DNA of 64,000 nt from Mitsuaria sp. WAJ17 (GTDB lineage: Bacteria > Pseudomonadota > Gammaproteobacteria > Burkholderiales > Burkholderiaceae_C), in the NCBI RefSeq assembly GCF_014174515.1, contig NZ_JACJUG010000015.1:62001-126000 (forward strand), given 5' to 3'. Shown here piece by piece: positions 16,898 through 28,750 of the stretch. The notes under the pieces are model-generated. The model saw only the letters and a program-made list of their open reading frames with translations. It searched no databases and was not told the DNA's origin. How positions within the stretch are numbered: the first letter of the stretch is position 1; every line of letters begins with the position of its first letter. A program made the translations under genes and the position numbers.

Positions 16898-17210
16898 GGA
16901 GCTTCTCATCGTGTCTGTTGGACGGTGGGGTGAGAAGACCTCGTGAGTAGCCCTACAGCTGCCACTCTCACCAGTCGGATGGGCACGTCCACATGCGACA
17001 CCCGCCTGGCGTGTCGGCACCGGGATCAGTCCGGCGCCTTAGGCCTTGTGATGCCCTCCAGGGCGTCACAGGAAGAAGTATCGCAGAGATCCGTGAAAAC
17101 CCTATGACAATGTTTCGGGTTAACCCGAACTTTTTTGCATGGATTGATGTCGGGTTGTCAGAGGCGTGACTATTTGAAACAGAGAAGTTCAGTAAACGAA
17201 CTTCAGGGTT
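16898..17210. other. Gene-free stretch upstream of the small membrane protein
   Basis: 313 bp with no credible ORF. It is AT-richer than its neighbours in the right half (17080-17210). It contains the palindrome TTCGGGTTAACCCGAA (17114-17129) followed by CTTTTTT on the plus strand. It presumably holds the promoter and leader of the gene at 16712 and the 3' end of the EamA transcript. Confidence 0.5.
17114..17136 (+). terminator. Palindrome with T-run (terminator or operator)
   Basis: TTCGGG-TTAA-CCCGAA followed by C and six Ts on the plus strand. It has the shape of an intrinsic terminator, yet no plus-strand gene ends nearby. It may be an operator for a minus-strand promoter or end an unseen small plus-strand RNA. 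Confidence 0.35.
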
Positions 17211-18110
17211 TCAGACGCGCTCTCGCCTCAGGGTCGCCAGCATGGGCAGCATTTGCACGCCCAGCATGCTGACAAGGATCAGGCCGCAGCCCACCAGGCC
17301 AGCCGCACTGAGGCGGTCGCCCATCAGCAGGTAGCCGAAGGCGGCCGAGAACACCGTTTCCGAGGACAGGATGATGGCCGCGTCTGCCGCGTGCGAATAG
17401 CGCTGGGCCACCACCTGGGCGGTGAAGGCTACGCCCACCGACATCACGCCGGTGTAGAGAATGGCGCCCGCGGCCTCGCGCAGGCCGGTCCAGCTCCAGG
17501 GCTCGAAGGCCAGGGCATAGGCCAGCGCAGCCAGGCCCACAAGGAAGAACTGGCCGCAGGCCACCGAGAAGGGCGCGTTCATGCGGTCCGCCACCCGGCC
17601 CACCATCAGCACGTGCACGGCCCAGGGCAGTGAGGAGGCGATCACCCAGGCATCGCCCAGACCGATCTTCAGCTCATGGGCGCCGGATAGGAGGAAGGCG
17701 CCCACCAAGCAGGCCAGGCCACCTGGCCAAACCGACCAGTGCGGCACATGGCGCAGCAGCAGCCAGCCCAGCACCGGCACCAGGGGCACATACAGCGCAG
17801 TCAGGAAGCCGGCATTGGTGACCGTGGTGCTGACGATGCCGATCTGCTGCATGGCCGCGCCCAGCAGCAGCAGCGAGGCCAGCGCCGCGATCTTGTGCCA
17901 GTCCCGGCGCTGCAGGGCAGCGCCCTGGGCGCTCAGCTGGCGCTGCTCCCGCCAGGCCAGCGGCAGCACCACCAGCGAGCCCACCAGGAAGCGCACGCCG
18001 GTGAACATCATCGGCCCAATATGCGCCATGCCCTGGCTCTGGGCCACGAAGGCCGAACCCCAGATCAGGGCGATGACGGTCAACAGCAGATTGGCTTGGA
18101 TGCGGGTCAC
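17211..18110 (-). CDS. EamA/DMT-superfamily transporter
   Basis: 299 aa with about ten hydrophobic helices and two EamA repeats. The GSAFVAQSQGM motif after helix 1 and HIGPMMFTGVRFL resemble the YicL/RhaT-like subgroup. Likely inner-membrane exporter of unknown metabolite. Start MTRIQANLLL lies at the first helix. It is 58 bp downstream of the ferritin-like gene on the same strand. Confidence 0.85.
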   Translation of the reverse strand: MTRIQANLLLTVIALIWGSAFVAQSQGMAHIGPMMFTGVRFLVGSLVVLPLAWREQRQLSAQGAALQRRDWHKIAALASLLLLGAAMQQIGIVSTTVTNAGFLTALYVPLVPVLGWLLLRHVPHWSVWPGGLACLVGAFLLSGAHELKIGLGDAWVIASSLPWAVHVLMVGRVADRMNAPFSVACGQFFLVGLAALAYALAFEPWSWTGLREAAGAILYTGVMSVGVAFTAQVVAQRYSHAADAAIILSSETVFSAAFGYLLMGDRLSAAGLVGCGLILVSMLGVQMLPMLATLRRERV

Positions 18111-18168
18111 GGCGGCGGCGCTTCAGGAGCGGTCTGGGGAGCCGCGCATCATAGCGAGGCGCCTGGGC

Positions 18169-18957
18169 TCAGCTTCGCAGATAGTCCAGTTCCGCTTCGC
18201 TGAAGCCGGCGGCGCTGCGGGCCTCGAAATTGAAAGGCGGACGCAGCCGGGGTGCCTGGTAGCGCTCGACCAGGGCCGGGTAGCAGGCGATCGGGTCCAT
18301 GCCGCGTGCCAGGCACAGGTGGCGGTACCAGCGGTTGCCGATCTCCACGTGGCCGATCTCGTCGCGCAGGATGATGTCCAGGATGGCCACGGCGCGTTCG
18401 TCCCCGGCCTTGCGGAATTTGGCCTGCAGGGGTGGCGTGGCATCCAGGCCGCGGGCCTCCAGGGTGCGCGGCACAAGGGCCATGCGGGCGAGCACGTCGT
18501 CCTTCGTGCGCTCGGCCATGGTCCAGAGGCCGTCGTGGGCGTCGAAGTCGCCATAGTGGTGGTCCAGGGTCTGCAGATGCTCATGCAGCAGGCTGAAGTG
18601 CAGGGCTTCCTCGGCCGCCACCTGCAGCCAGTCGGCGTAGAACTCGCGCGGCATGCCGGGGAAGCGCCAGACGGCGTCCAGCCCCAGGTTGATGGCGTTG
18701 AATTCGATATGGCAGATCGCATGGATCAGCGCGGCCCGGCCCTCGACCGTGAAGGGCGAGCGGCTGGGCACTTGCAGCGCTTCCTTCAGTGCCGGACGGG
18801 CGGGGCGGCCGGGCAGGGGCAGGGTGGGAAGCAGGCGGGACTCGGTGTCCAGCGCGGCGCCGGCCAGGAAATCGGCCCGGAGTTGTGTGGCCGCGGCAGC
18901 CTTGAGTGCCGGATCGGGCTCGGCCAGCACAGCGAGTGCCCTCATGCGTGTTTCCAT
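18169..18957 (-). CDS. Ferritin-like domain protein, DUF455 family
   Basis: 262-aa all-helical protein of the ferritin-like superfamily. Paired metal-ligand motifs are visible, such as HAICHIEFNAINLGLDA and EEALHFSLLHEHL, then DEIGHVEIGNRWYRHLC. These E..H patterns indicate a di-iron or Mn site. Start METRMRALA at 18957 (18945 also possible); longer upstream residues run into the divergent promoter. Divergent from the gamma-carbonic anhydrase gene. Biochemical role not established for the family. Confidence 0.8.
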   Translation of the reverse strand: METRMRALAVLAEPDPALKAAAATQLRADFLAGAALDTESRLLPTLPLPGRPARPALKEALQVPSRSPFTVEGRAALIHAICHIEFNAINLGLDAVWRFPGMPREFYADWLQVAAEEALHFSLLHEHLQTLDHHYGDFDAHDGLWTMAERTKDDVLARMALVPRTLEARGLDATPPLQAKFRKAGDERAVAILDIILRDEIGHVEIGNRWYRHLCLARGMDPIACYPALVERYQAPRLRPPFNFEARSAAGFSEAELDYLRS

Positions 18958-19055
18958 CCTTAAAATTATCGCTTTGCCGTCGGGCCCTGGCCTGACGCCT
19001 GACAAAGCGAGAACGGACGGCACCCGCAGTGGGCCCCCGGACAAGGAGTGCCTCG

Positions 19056-19580
19056 ATGGCGATCTATCAGCTGGGCGAGCATGTGCCCGAAGTGGCCGAC
19101 ACGGCCTGGGTGGCCGACAGCGCCGAGGTCATCGGGCGAGTCAGCCTGGCCGAGGACGTGAGCATCTGGTTCCAGGCCGTGCTGCGCGGAGACAGCGACA
19201 CTCTCACCATCGGCCGCGGCAGCAATATCCAGGATGGCTCGGTTCTGCACGCCGATACCGGCTTTCCCCTGGTGCTGGGTGAGAACGTCACCGTGGGTCA
19301 CCAGGTCATGCTGCACGGCTGCACGGTGGGGGACAACTCCCTGATCGGCATCGGCGCGGTGGTGCTCAATGGTGCGCGCATCGGGAAGAACTGCCTGGTT
19401 GGCGCCGGCTCCCTGGTGACCGAAGGCAAGGAATTCCCGGACGGCAGCCTGATCATGGGCCGCCCTGCCGTGGTGGTGAAGGAGCTCCGCCCGGAACAGG
19501 TCGCCGGGCTGGCCGCCAGTGCGCGGCATTACGTGGGCAATGGGCAGCGCTATGCCAAGGAGCTCAAGCGCCTGCGCTGA
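19056..19580 (+). CDS. Gamma-class carbonic anhydrase / hexapeptide-repeat protein
   Basis: 174-aa left-handed beta-helix protein of the gamma-CA (YrdA/PaaY) family. Hexapeptide repeats run from about 15 to 135. The conserved signature [24 protein letters not shown] and histidines in GHQVMLHGC are the usual zinc ligands. AAGGAG sits 8 nt before the ATG at 19056. Physiological substrate (CO2 hydration or another role) uncertain, as for most of this family. Confidence 0.85.
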   Translation: MAIYQLGEHVPEVADTAWVADSAEVIGRVSLAEDVSIWFQAVLRGDSDTLTIGRGSNIQDGSVLHADTGFPLVLGENVTVGHQVMLHGCTVGDNSLIGIGAVVLNGARIGKNCLVGAGSLVTEGKEFPDGSLIMGRPAVVVKELRPEQVAGLAASARHYVGNGQRYAKELKRLR

Positions 19581-19749
19581 GCGTCGGCCCGGGGGTGCTT
19601 GCTTTGAGCGTGGCGGGCCCCATATGCATCGTTGCCGCGGGGCTCAAGCGCCGCGGTTGTCCCGACGCTGCGGCGCCGGGACTTTGTTTTTCCGAAACCT
19701 GCAAGGACGTCCCCGGCCCCTCACGAAGGGGCTGGAGGGGCTCAAGACC

Positions 19750-20703
19750 ATGAGTGAACTGCATAAATTTCTGTTCGAAGGCCTGCCCGTGCGCGGCATG
19801 CTGGTGCGACTGACCCACAGCTGGAAGGAGCTGTTGGCCCGCCGCCCCGGCGACAAAGCCTTCCCGCCGGCGGTGCGCAGCCTGCTGGGCCAGATGTCGG
19901 CGGCAGGCGTGCTGATGCAGTCCAACATCAAGTTCAACGGCGCCCTGGTGCTGCAGGTGATGGGCGACGGCCCGGTCAAGCTGGCCGTGGTGGAGGTCCA
20001 GCATGACCTGAGCTACCGGTCCACGGCCAAGGTGATCGGCGAGGTGGCGGATGACGCGCCGCTGGAGATGATGGTCAACGTGCTGGGCCAGGGCCGATGC
20101 GCCATCACGCTGGACCCCAAGGACAAGATGCCCGGCATGCAGCCCTACCAGGGCGTGGTGCCCCTGCATGGCGACCGGCGCGAGCCGCTGCACCGGATCT
20201 CCGAGGCCCTGGAGCACTACATGCTGCAGTCAGAGCAGCTGGACACCCGCCTCATCCTCGCCGCGAACGACGAGATGGCGGCCGGCCTGCTGATCCAGCG
20301 CATGCCCGTCGAGGGTGAGGCCAATCTGCAGGGGCAGCCGGGCCGCGGCGAGATGATCGGCGACCATGAGGACTTCAACCGCATCGCCATGCTGGCCGCC
20401 ACGCTGACCAGCGAGGAGCTGTTGAGCCTGGATGCCGAGACCATCCTGCGCCGCCTGTTCTGGGAGGAGGACATGCGCCGCTTCGAGCCCCTGCGTCCGC
20501 GTTTTGCCTGCACCTGCTCGCGCGAGCGCGTGGGCCAGATGCTGGCCGGCCTGGGCCGTGAGGAGGTGGAAGGCGTGGTTGCGGAGCGCGGCGAGGTCGA
20601 GGTCGACTGCGAGTTCTGCGGCGCGCAGTACCGGTTCGATGCGGTGGACGTGGGCGGCCTGTTCGCGGCCCCCAGTGCGGGTGGCAGCCAGACCCTGCAG
20701 TGA
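19750..20703 (+). CDS. hslO: Redox-regulated chaperone Hsp33
   Basis: 317 aa. The N-terminal substrate-binding domain is followed by the C-terminal redox switch zinc site, CTCSRERV and CEFCGAQY (CxC...CxxC). These cysteines release zinc and unfold the linker under oxidative stress, activating holdase function. Start MSELHKFLFEG at 19750 matches family N-termini; longer upstream sequence is not conserved-looking. A strong terminator follows. Confidence 0.92.
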   Translation: MSELHKFLFEGLPVRGMLVRLTHSWKELLARRPGDKAFPPAVRSLLGQMSAAGVLMQSNIKFNGALVLQVMGDGPVKLAVVEVQHDLSYRSTAKVIGEVADDAPLEMMVNVLGQGRCAITLDPKDKMPGMQPYQGVVPLHGDRREPLHRISEALEHYMLQSEQLDTRLILAANDEMAAGLLIQRMPVEGEANLQGQPGRGEMIGDHEDFNRIAMLAATLTSEELLSLDAETILRRLFWEEDMRRFEPLRPRFACTCSRERVGQMLAGLGREEVEGVVAERGEVEVDCEFCGAQYRFDAVDVGGLFAAPSAGGSQTLQ

Positions 20704-20720
20704 GCACGTCGTCACCATGA

Positions 20721-20747
20721 AAAAGGCCCGTCATCGACGGGCCTTTT
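20721..20747. terminator. Bidirectional rho-independent terminator
   Basis: AAAAGGCCCGTC-ATC-GACGGGCCTTTT: a perfect 12-bp stem with a 3-nt loop and A/T tracts on both sides, between the convergent hslO and 5'-nucleotidase genes. Confidence 0.92.
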
Positions 20748-20766
20748 GCCGTGCGTGGCGCTATCT

Positions 20767-22506
20767 TCAGCGCGCCTGTACACGGTCGCGCGGGGCCGGC
20801 TTGAGGCCAGGATGGGCTTGCAGGTAATTCACCAGGGCCTCGTGGTCCACAACACTGCGCTGCAGGATCTTCCCTTGCGCGAAGGCCGGGAACCCGTCGC
20901 CGCCGGCGGCCAGGAACATGTTCAACCCGACCTTGTAGCTGGCCTCCATGCGCAAGGGCTGGCCGCGCAGTTGCAGACTGCCTGGCAGGACCCGGTCGCC
21001 AACGGGCCGGGTGGCGTCATAGGCGTAGCGCAAGCCTTCGGAAAGCTGCAGCGGGCGGAACTTGGGCTGGCCGATCCATTGCTGCTCCAGCGCCTCCTTC
21101 AGCTGCGCACCGGTCAGCTGCATCACGACCAGATTGTTGTTGAAGGGTTGGGTGGTGTAGACCTGCCCGAAGCTGACCGAACCGTCGCCGCTGAACAGCA
21201 GGCTGGAACGCACGCCGCCGATATTGGTGATGGCAAAGTCCGCGCCGCCGTCCTCGGGTGCTCGCGTGGCGGACCAGTGCGCATCGGCCACGAGCTGGCC
21301 CATGGTGGTGGCGCCGGCGGCATCCTCCTCGCGGGTGAAACTGGCGCCGATGCGACCCACGGGCCGGTCGATGATGGCGGTGGCCTTGGACTCGTAGCCG
21401 GCGATCAGCGCAGTCTGCGTGGCGTCACGGGCGAACTGGTCGTGCCGGACGATGCGGTTCTCGGCCGAGGTGCCGACGATGTCGCGGGTCTTGCGGTCCA
21501 ACTGCACGTCGATGGCCGTGACGATGGTGCCGTATTTGTCGCCGCTGGTGACCAGGCGGCCGGCGATGCGGCAGTTGTAGGCGCGGTGTGTATGCCCGCT
21601 GACCACCAGGTCCACCGCCGGGTCCAGCTGCTTGACGATGTTCACGATGGGGCCGGAGATGCCCGGGCATTCGTTGTAGTCCCCGGCGGGGAAGCCTCCT
21701 TCGTGAATCAGCACCACGATGGCCTCCACGCCCTGGGCGCGCAACTGGGGCACCAGGCGGTTGACGGTTTCGGCCTCGTCGTCAAAGCGCAGGCCTTTGA
21801 CGCTGCTGGGCACCACGATGCCCGGCGTGCCCTTGAGCGTCAGGCCGATGAAGGCCACGGGAATGCCGTCGAAATGGCGGATGGCATAGGCGGGGAAGAT
21901 GGGCTTGCCGGTGGCTGTCGCGATGGTGCTGGCCGCAAGGTACTGGAAGGCCGCACCCTTGAATGGCGTCGGACCCTGACAGCCCTTTTCGGGATGGCAG
22001 CCGCCATGCTGGCGGCGCTGCAACTCGTCCAGGCCGGCGTCGAACTCATGGTTGCCCACGCTGCTGAGGGCCAGCCCCATGGCGGACAGGGATTCGATGG
22101 CAGGCTCGTCGTTGAAGAGGGCGGACAGCAGTGGGGAGCCCCCCACCAGGTCGCCCGCGGCCACGAAGACGTGGTTGGCGTGCCCGGCCCGGGCCTGGGT
22201 CACCGCGGTCGCGAGGTATTCCGAACCGCCCGCATCGACGTCGATGAAGGCGTCCGGCTGCTTCGGGTCCCGGATGCGGATACCGCCTGCCGGCGGCTTC
22301 AGGTTGCCGTGGAAATCATTGATGGCCAGGATGCGCAGCGGCACGAGATCGGAGGCAGGCGTGCTGGCCTTGGCGGCCGGTGATTGCTGGGGCGCTGTGC
22401 TGCAGGCAGCCAGGACCAGGGCGACCAGGGCAGCGGCCAGGGTGGGGCGCCAGGACAGGCACAGGGATGCGGGACGGGATCCTTGCAGGGCAGCTGGGGC
22501 AATCAT
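20767..22506 (-). CDS. Lipoprotein 5'-nucleotidase / UshA-family metallophosphatase
   Basis: 579 aa. A lipoprotein signal peptide has its lipobox at LVLAAC, about residue 35. The calcineurin-like phosphatase domain contains LAINDFHGNL, AAGDLVGGSP, VGNHEFD and SGHTHRAYN as metal ligands. The C-terminal 5'-nucleotidase domain has NIGGVRSSL, TTQPFNNNL and the nucleoside-stacking AAGGDGFPAF. Probably releases nucleosides and phosphate in the periplasm. Start at 22506 places the signal peptide at the N-terminus. Confidence 0.88.
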   Translation of the reverse strand: MIAPAALQGSRPASLCLSWRPTLAAALVALVLAACSTAPQQSPAAKASTPASDLVPLRILAINDFHGNLKPPAGGIRIRDPKQPDAFIDVDAGGSEYLATAVTQARAGHANHVFVAAGDLVGGSPLLSALFNDEPAIESLSAMGLALSSVGNHEFDAGLDELQRRQHGGCHPEKGCQGPTPFKGAAFQYLAASTIATATGKPIFPAYAIRHFDGIPVAFIGLTLKGTPGIVVPSSVKGLRFDDEAETVNRLVPQLRAQGVEAIVVLIHEGGFPAGDYNECPGISGPIVNIVKQLDPAVDLVVSGHTHRAYNCRIAGRLVTSGDKYGTIVTAIDVQLDRKTRDIVGTSAENRIVRHDQFARDATQTALIAGYESKATAIIDRPVGRIGASFTREEDAAGATTMGQLVADAHWSATRAPEDGGADFAITNIGGVRSSLLFSGDGSVSFGQVYTTQPFNNNLVVMQLTGAQLKEALEQQWIGQPKFRPLQLSEGLRYAYDATRPVGDRVLPGSLQLRGQPLRMEASYKVGLNMFLAAGGDGFPAFAQGKILQRSVVDHEALVNYLQAHPGLKPAPRDRVQAR

Positions 22507-22686
22507 GGAACTTCGCGGACGCTCAGGGGTTGGACGAGGGCGGCTGCTCGGCATTCCAGCGAATGCCAAACGTTTGCCGCGTTCGGCGGCCAGTGTGCAG
22601 GGCGAGCGCCCGTGCGTCAAGAAGTGCGCCAGATGGTGGCTCGGGGCTCCGCGTCGGCGCGACAGCGGCTGCGCGCGGCGCCTTTC

Positions 22687-23397
22687 TCAGGAGCGGCCGC
22701 GCCTCTGGGGCGACGAGGTCGATTTCAGGGCATGCTCACAGCCCGGGTCATCACAGAGTTCGCAGGTCCAGCGCGTGCTGCCGGGCAAGCGTGATTGACG
22801 GTCCATCAGGCGGCTGAACAGGCCCGTGGGCGCCGCCGCAGGCGGTGCCCCGCTCGCGTGCTGGGCCAGCAAGGGCGTCAGCGCGTCCAGGGCATGAGCC
22901 AGCCGGTCCGGGCCCTGGCCCTGGATGACGACGAAGGCGTGGCCCTGCATGCGAAGCCAGCCTCGCAGCAGGCGGTCCACCGGCTCGCGCACATGGGGGC
23001 CGTCACGCTGCAGGCCGTCCGCCACCCAGGGCAGGTCCAGCGCCATCAGCAGGCTGAGTTGGTAGCGCCGGTGCGCTTCGTGGGCCCAGGGGCTCAGGCT
23101 GCGGTCGTCGAACAGGTGCTCGCTGTAGAGGGCGGTCATCAGCGCCGTGGTGTCGGACAGCACGAGGTCGTGGCTGCCCGCTAGTGCGTCGGCACGGCGT
23201 TCCTGCTCCTGGGCGATGGCCCGCTGCTCGTCGGGGCGGGGCGTGCGGCCCTCACGCGCGCACCATTCGCGCAGGTATTCATCGACACGGGCCACGCGCA
23301 GGCCGGTGAGGGACGGCAGCGTCTCCTGCAGGGCGCGGGCGAGGGTGCTCTTGCCCGTGCTCTCGGCACCCAGCAGCGCGATCCTTAGGGCAGGCAT
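22687..23397 (-). CDS. nadR: NadR-type nicotinamide riboside kinase (AAA P-loop)
   Basis: 236-aa P-loop kinase resembling the C-terminal ribosylnicotinamide kinase domain of NadR. Walker A is GAESTGKSTLA at 10-20, and VLSDTTALMT resembles the catalytic Asp region. The NMN adenylyltransferase and repressor domains of enterobacterial NadR are absent. It starts 9 bp after pnuC, so NR import and phosphorylation are coupled. The last ~25 residues hold TCELCDDPGCEH, a possible metal-binding tail. Confidence 0.8.
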   Translation of the reverse strand: MPALRIALLGAESTGKSTLARALQETLPSLTGLRVARVDEYLREWCAREGRTPRPDEQRAIAQEQERRADALAGSHDLVLSDTTALMTALYSEHLFDDRSLSPWAHEAHRRYQLSLLMALDLPWVADGLQRDGPHVREPVDRLLRGWLRMQGHAFVVIQGQGPDRLAHALDALTPLLAQHASGAPPAAAPTGLFSRLMDRQSRLPGSTRWTCELCDDPGCEHALKSTSSPQRRGRS

Positions 23398-23406
23398 GGC
23401 AGGGGC

Positions 23407-24045
23407 TCAGTTGGCAGGCTGGGCCCGCAACTCCCTCGACCAGGCCCGCCAACCGGCGACTGACATGGGGATGAAGCCCGCGTACAGCAGCACCGTCAGC
23501 CAGTAGCCCTTGAAGGCGAAGAGCGCCACCGACACCACGTTGACCACCACCCACACGCCCCAGTTCTCCTGGTACTTGCGGCCCAGCAGGTACTGGCCCA
23601 GCAAGCTCGCCACGGTGGGGAAGGCGTCCCAGTAGGGCAGAGGGGAGTCGGTATAGCGGGCCAGGTAGAGGCCCAGCAGGGGCCAGGCCAGCAGGGTCAG
23701 ACCCACGGCCTGCAGCAGCTGGCGCTGCTCCAGGCGCCGTACGAACAAGGCCCGGCCGTCCTCCGTGCGCCCGCGCAGCCACTGCAGCCAGCCCCACAGT
23801 GCCAGCACCGCAAAGACCAGCTGAAGCGTGGCCTCGCCGTACAGCTTGCCGGACCAGAACAGCAGGAAGTACAACAGGGAGCTGACGAGAGCCAGTGGCC
23901 AGCCCAGCACCTGCACGCGCATATTGCAGATCACCATCCAGACGGCCAGCACGAAGGCCACCAGCTCCAGCCAGGTGATGGGGCTGCCGAAAGCCTCGAC
24001 GGCGGGCAGCAACAGGGGGCTCAGCCAGGCGAGCAGGGCGTCCAT
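23407..24045 (-). CDS. pnuC: Nicotinamide riboside transporter PnuC
   Basis: 212-aa polytopic membrane protein with about seven helices and PnuC motifs (WLELVAFVLAVWMVICN, LVSSLLYFLLFWSGKLYGEA, GWLQWLRG). It moves nicotinamide riboside by facilitated diffusion, trapped by the kinase encoded 9 bp downstream. It lies 13 bp after ftsB on the same strand. Confidence 0.9.
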   Translation of the reverse strand: MDALLAWLSPLLLPAVEAFGSPITWLELVAFVLAVWMVICNMRVQVLGWPLALVSSLLYFLLFWSGKLYGEATLQLVFAVLALWGWLQWLRGRTEDGRALFVRRLEQRQLLQAVGLTLLAWPLLGLYLARYTDSPLPYWDAFPTVASLLGQYLLGRKYQENWGVWVVVNVVSVALFAFKGYWLTVLLYAGFIPMSVAGWRAWSRELRAQPAN

Positions 24046-24058
24046 GGGCAGGGGCGGA

Positions 24059-24328
24059 TCAGCGATGGACCTGGACGTAGATTTCGTCGGGGCGGACCAT
24101 GCTCAGCTCGAACCGGGCCTTCTCCTCGACCATCTCCAGGCCTTCGCGCAGGTCACGCAGCTCGGCCTGGATCAGCGCATTGCGCGCCTGGGCCTGCTCA
24201 TTGGCCAGCTGCTGCTGGCGCAGCTCGGCGCGCAACTGCACGCCACGAGCCAGACCGCCCTTGCCGAACCAGAGCTGGCCCTGGATGGCGATGAGGAAGG
24301 CGGCGAGGATGAGCGCGAGGACTTTCAC
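24059..24328 (-). CDS. ftsB: Cell division protein FtsB
   Basis: 89 aa with a single N-terminal membrane helix (VLALILAAFLIAIQ), the conserved QLWFGKGG motif and a periplasmic coiled coil (ELRQQQLANEQAQARN onward). A GTG at 24328 is chosen because it aligns with E. coli FtsB. The in-frame ATG at 24379 directly abuts the enolase terminator and would add an uncharacteristic tail. FtsB bridges FtsL and FtsQ in the divisome. Downstream of eno, the usual neighbourhood. Confidence 0.85.
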   Translation of the reverse strand: MKVLALILAAFLIAIQGQLWFGKGGLARGVQLRAELRQQQLANEQAQARNALIQAELRDLREGLEMVEEKARFELSMVRPDEIYVQVHR

Positions 24329-24380
24329 GAGGGGCGAGTGTAAGGCAGTCCGCGGACGGTCGCCTTGCGGGATGTCCATG

Positions 24381-24412
24381 AAAAAGGCCCCGTCACCAAG
24401 GGGTGCGGGGCC
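24381..24412 (-). terminator. Rho-independent terminator of eno
   Basis: Minus strand: GGCCCCG / CGGGGCC outer stem plus inner CACC / GGTG stem, followed by TTTTT. It lies about 45 bp past the enolase stop and immediately before the long-form ftsB start, so ftsB may depend on read-through or its own promoter. Confidence 0.8.
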
Positions 24413-24457
24413 ATGCGTGTCATCGGGTGGCCTCGGGCACGAAGCCCCAACGCGGGA

Positions 24458-25782
<1,325 letters not shown>

Positions 25783-25842
25783 GTTCGGCGCGCATGGTGC
25801 CAGCAAAAGGTTACGCGCGCTGAACAATCGCAGGTCAGGGTC

Positions 25843-26139
25843 TTACACCCCGTCAACGATCAGCATGCGCATGACGCTGGCGTTCTCGCGCAGGGTCCGG
25901 GCATGCCGGTAGGTCTGGGAATCGTAGAAGGCACGGGCGGTGGCGTGGTCAGCGAACTTCAGCACCACCAGGCGGGTGGGCTGCCAGTCACCTTCCAGCA
26001 CCTCAATGGCGCCGCCGCGCACGAGGATCTCGGCGCCATGCTCCTGCATGGCCTTGGTGCTCCATTCCCGGTACTTGGCCATCTGTTCGGCATCGGTCAC
26101 GGTGACGTCGGCAATCACAAAGGCGGCGGGCATGGGCAT
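25843..26139 (-). CDS. DUF1330 domain protein
   Basis: 98-aa ferredoxin-like (dimeric alpha/beta barrel) protein. Typical DUF1330 features are AFVIADVTVTDAEQMAKYR at the start, RGGAIEVLEGDW in the middle and RLVVLKFADHATARAFYDSQ with Y..AR near the end. Function in the family is unknown. Located between kdsA and eno on the same strand. Confidence 0.85.
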   Translation of the reverse strand: MPMPAAFVIADVTVTDAEQMAKYREWSTKAMQEHGAEILVRGGAIEVLEGDWQPTRLVVLKFADHATARAFYDSQTYRHARTLRENASVMRMLIVDGV

Positions 26140-26190
26140 CCTTGAAGAAAAGCGGCGCGGACTGTGCAGGCCGCGCCGGGGTTTGTGGGC

Positions 26191-27048
26191 TCAGGCGGAG
26201 AAGTCGTTCTCCAGCAGGGGCTGGCTCTTGACCACGCGGTCCAGGGCCACGAGCTGCTCCAGCAGCGCCCGCATGCGGTTCAGGGGGACGGCATTGGGGC
26301 CGTCCGAGAAGGCCTCGGCCGGGCGCGGATGGGTCTCCATGAAGAGCCCCGCCACGCCCACGCCCACGCCGGCGCGGGCCAGCACCGGCACCATCTCGCG
26401 GGCACCGCCGCTGGTGGCGCCCTGGCCGCCGGGCTTCTGCACCGAGTGGGTTACGTCGAACACCACCGGGGCGCCGGACTTGCGCATCTCGGCCAGGCTG
26501 CACATGTCAGCAACCAGGTTGTTGTAGCCGAAGCTCACGCCGCGCTCGCAGGCCAGGAAGCTGTCTTCGGGCAGGCCGGCTTCGCGGGCGGCTTCGCGGG
26601 CCTTGTCGATGACGTTCTTCATGTCCCAGGGCGCGAGGAACTGGCCCTTCTTGATGTTCACCGGCTTGCCCGACTTGGCCACCGCGCGAATGAAGTCCGT
26701 CTGGCGGCACAGGAAGGCCGGCGTCTGCAGCACATCGACCACGGCGGCCACGGGGGCCACCTGGGATTCGTCGTGCACATCGGTCAGGATGGGCAGCCCG
26801 AGCTGGCGGCGCACCTCGTCCAGGATCTTGAGGCCGGCGTCCATGCCGACCCCGCGCTTGCTGCTGCCCGAGGAGCGGTTGGCCTTGTCGAAGGAGCCCT
26901 TGTAGATCAGAGGGATGCCCAGGGCCGAGCAGGCTTCCTTGAGCTGGCCGGCCACATCCAGCGAGAGCTCCAGGCTCTCGATCGAGCAGGTGCCGGCGAT
27001 CAGGAAGAAAGGCCTGTCGATCCCGACATCAAATCCGCAGAGCTTCAT
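26191..27048 (-). CDS. kdsA: 2-dehydro-3-deoxyphosphooctonate aldolase (KDO-8-P synthase)
   Basis: 285 aa, full length for KdsA. Condenses phosphoenolpyruvate with arabinose 5-phosphate in the first committed KDO step of lipopolysaccharide synthesis. Visible motifs: IAGTCSIES at the PEP site, [20 protein letters not shown] and [12 protein letters not shown]. It follows pyrG by 13 bp on the same strand, the common betaproteobacterial order pyrG-kdsA-...-eno-ftsB. Confidence 0.96.
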   Translation of the reverse strand: MKLCGFDVGIDRPFFLIAGTCSIESLELSLDVAGQLKEACSALGIPLIYKGSFDKANRSSGSSKRGVGMDAGLKILDEVRRQLGLPILTDVHDESQVAPVAAVVDVLQTPAFLCRQTDFIRAVAKSGKPVNIKKGQFLAPWDMKNVIDKAREAAREAGLPEDSFLACERGVSFGYNNLVADMCSLAEMRKSGAPVVFDVTHSVQKPGGQGATSGGAREMVPVLARAGVGVGVAGLFMETHPRPAEAFSDGPNAVPLNRMRALLEQLVALDRVVKSQPLLENDFSA

Positions 27049-27061
27049 GGGCTGGCTTCCT

Positions 27062-28750
<1,689 letters not shown>

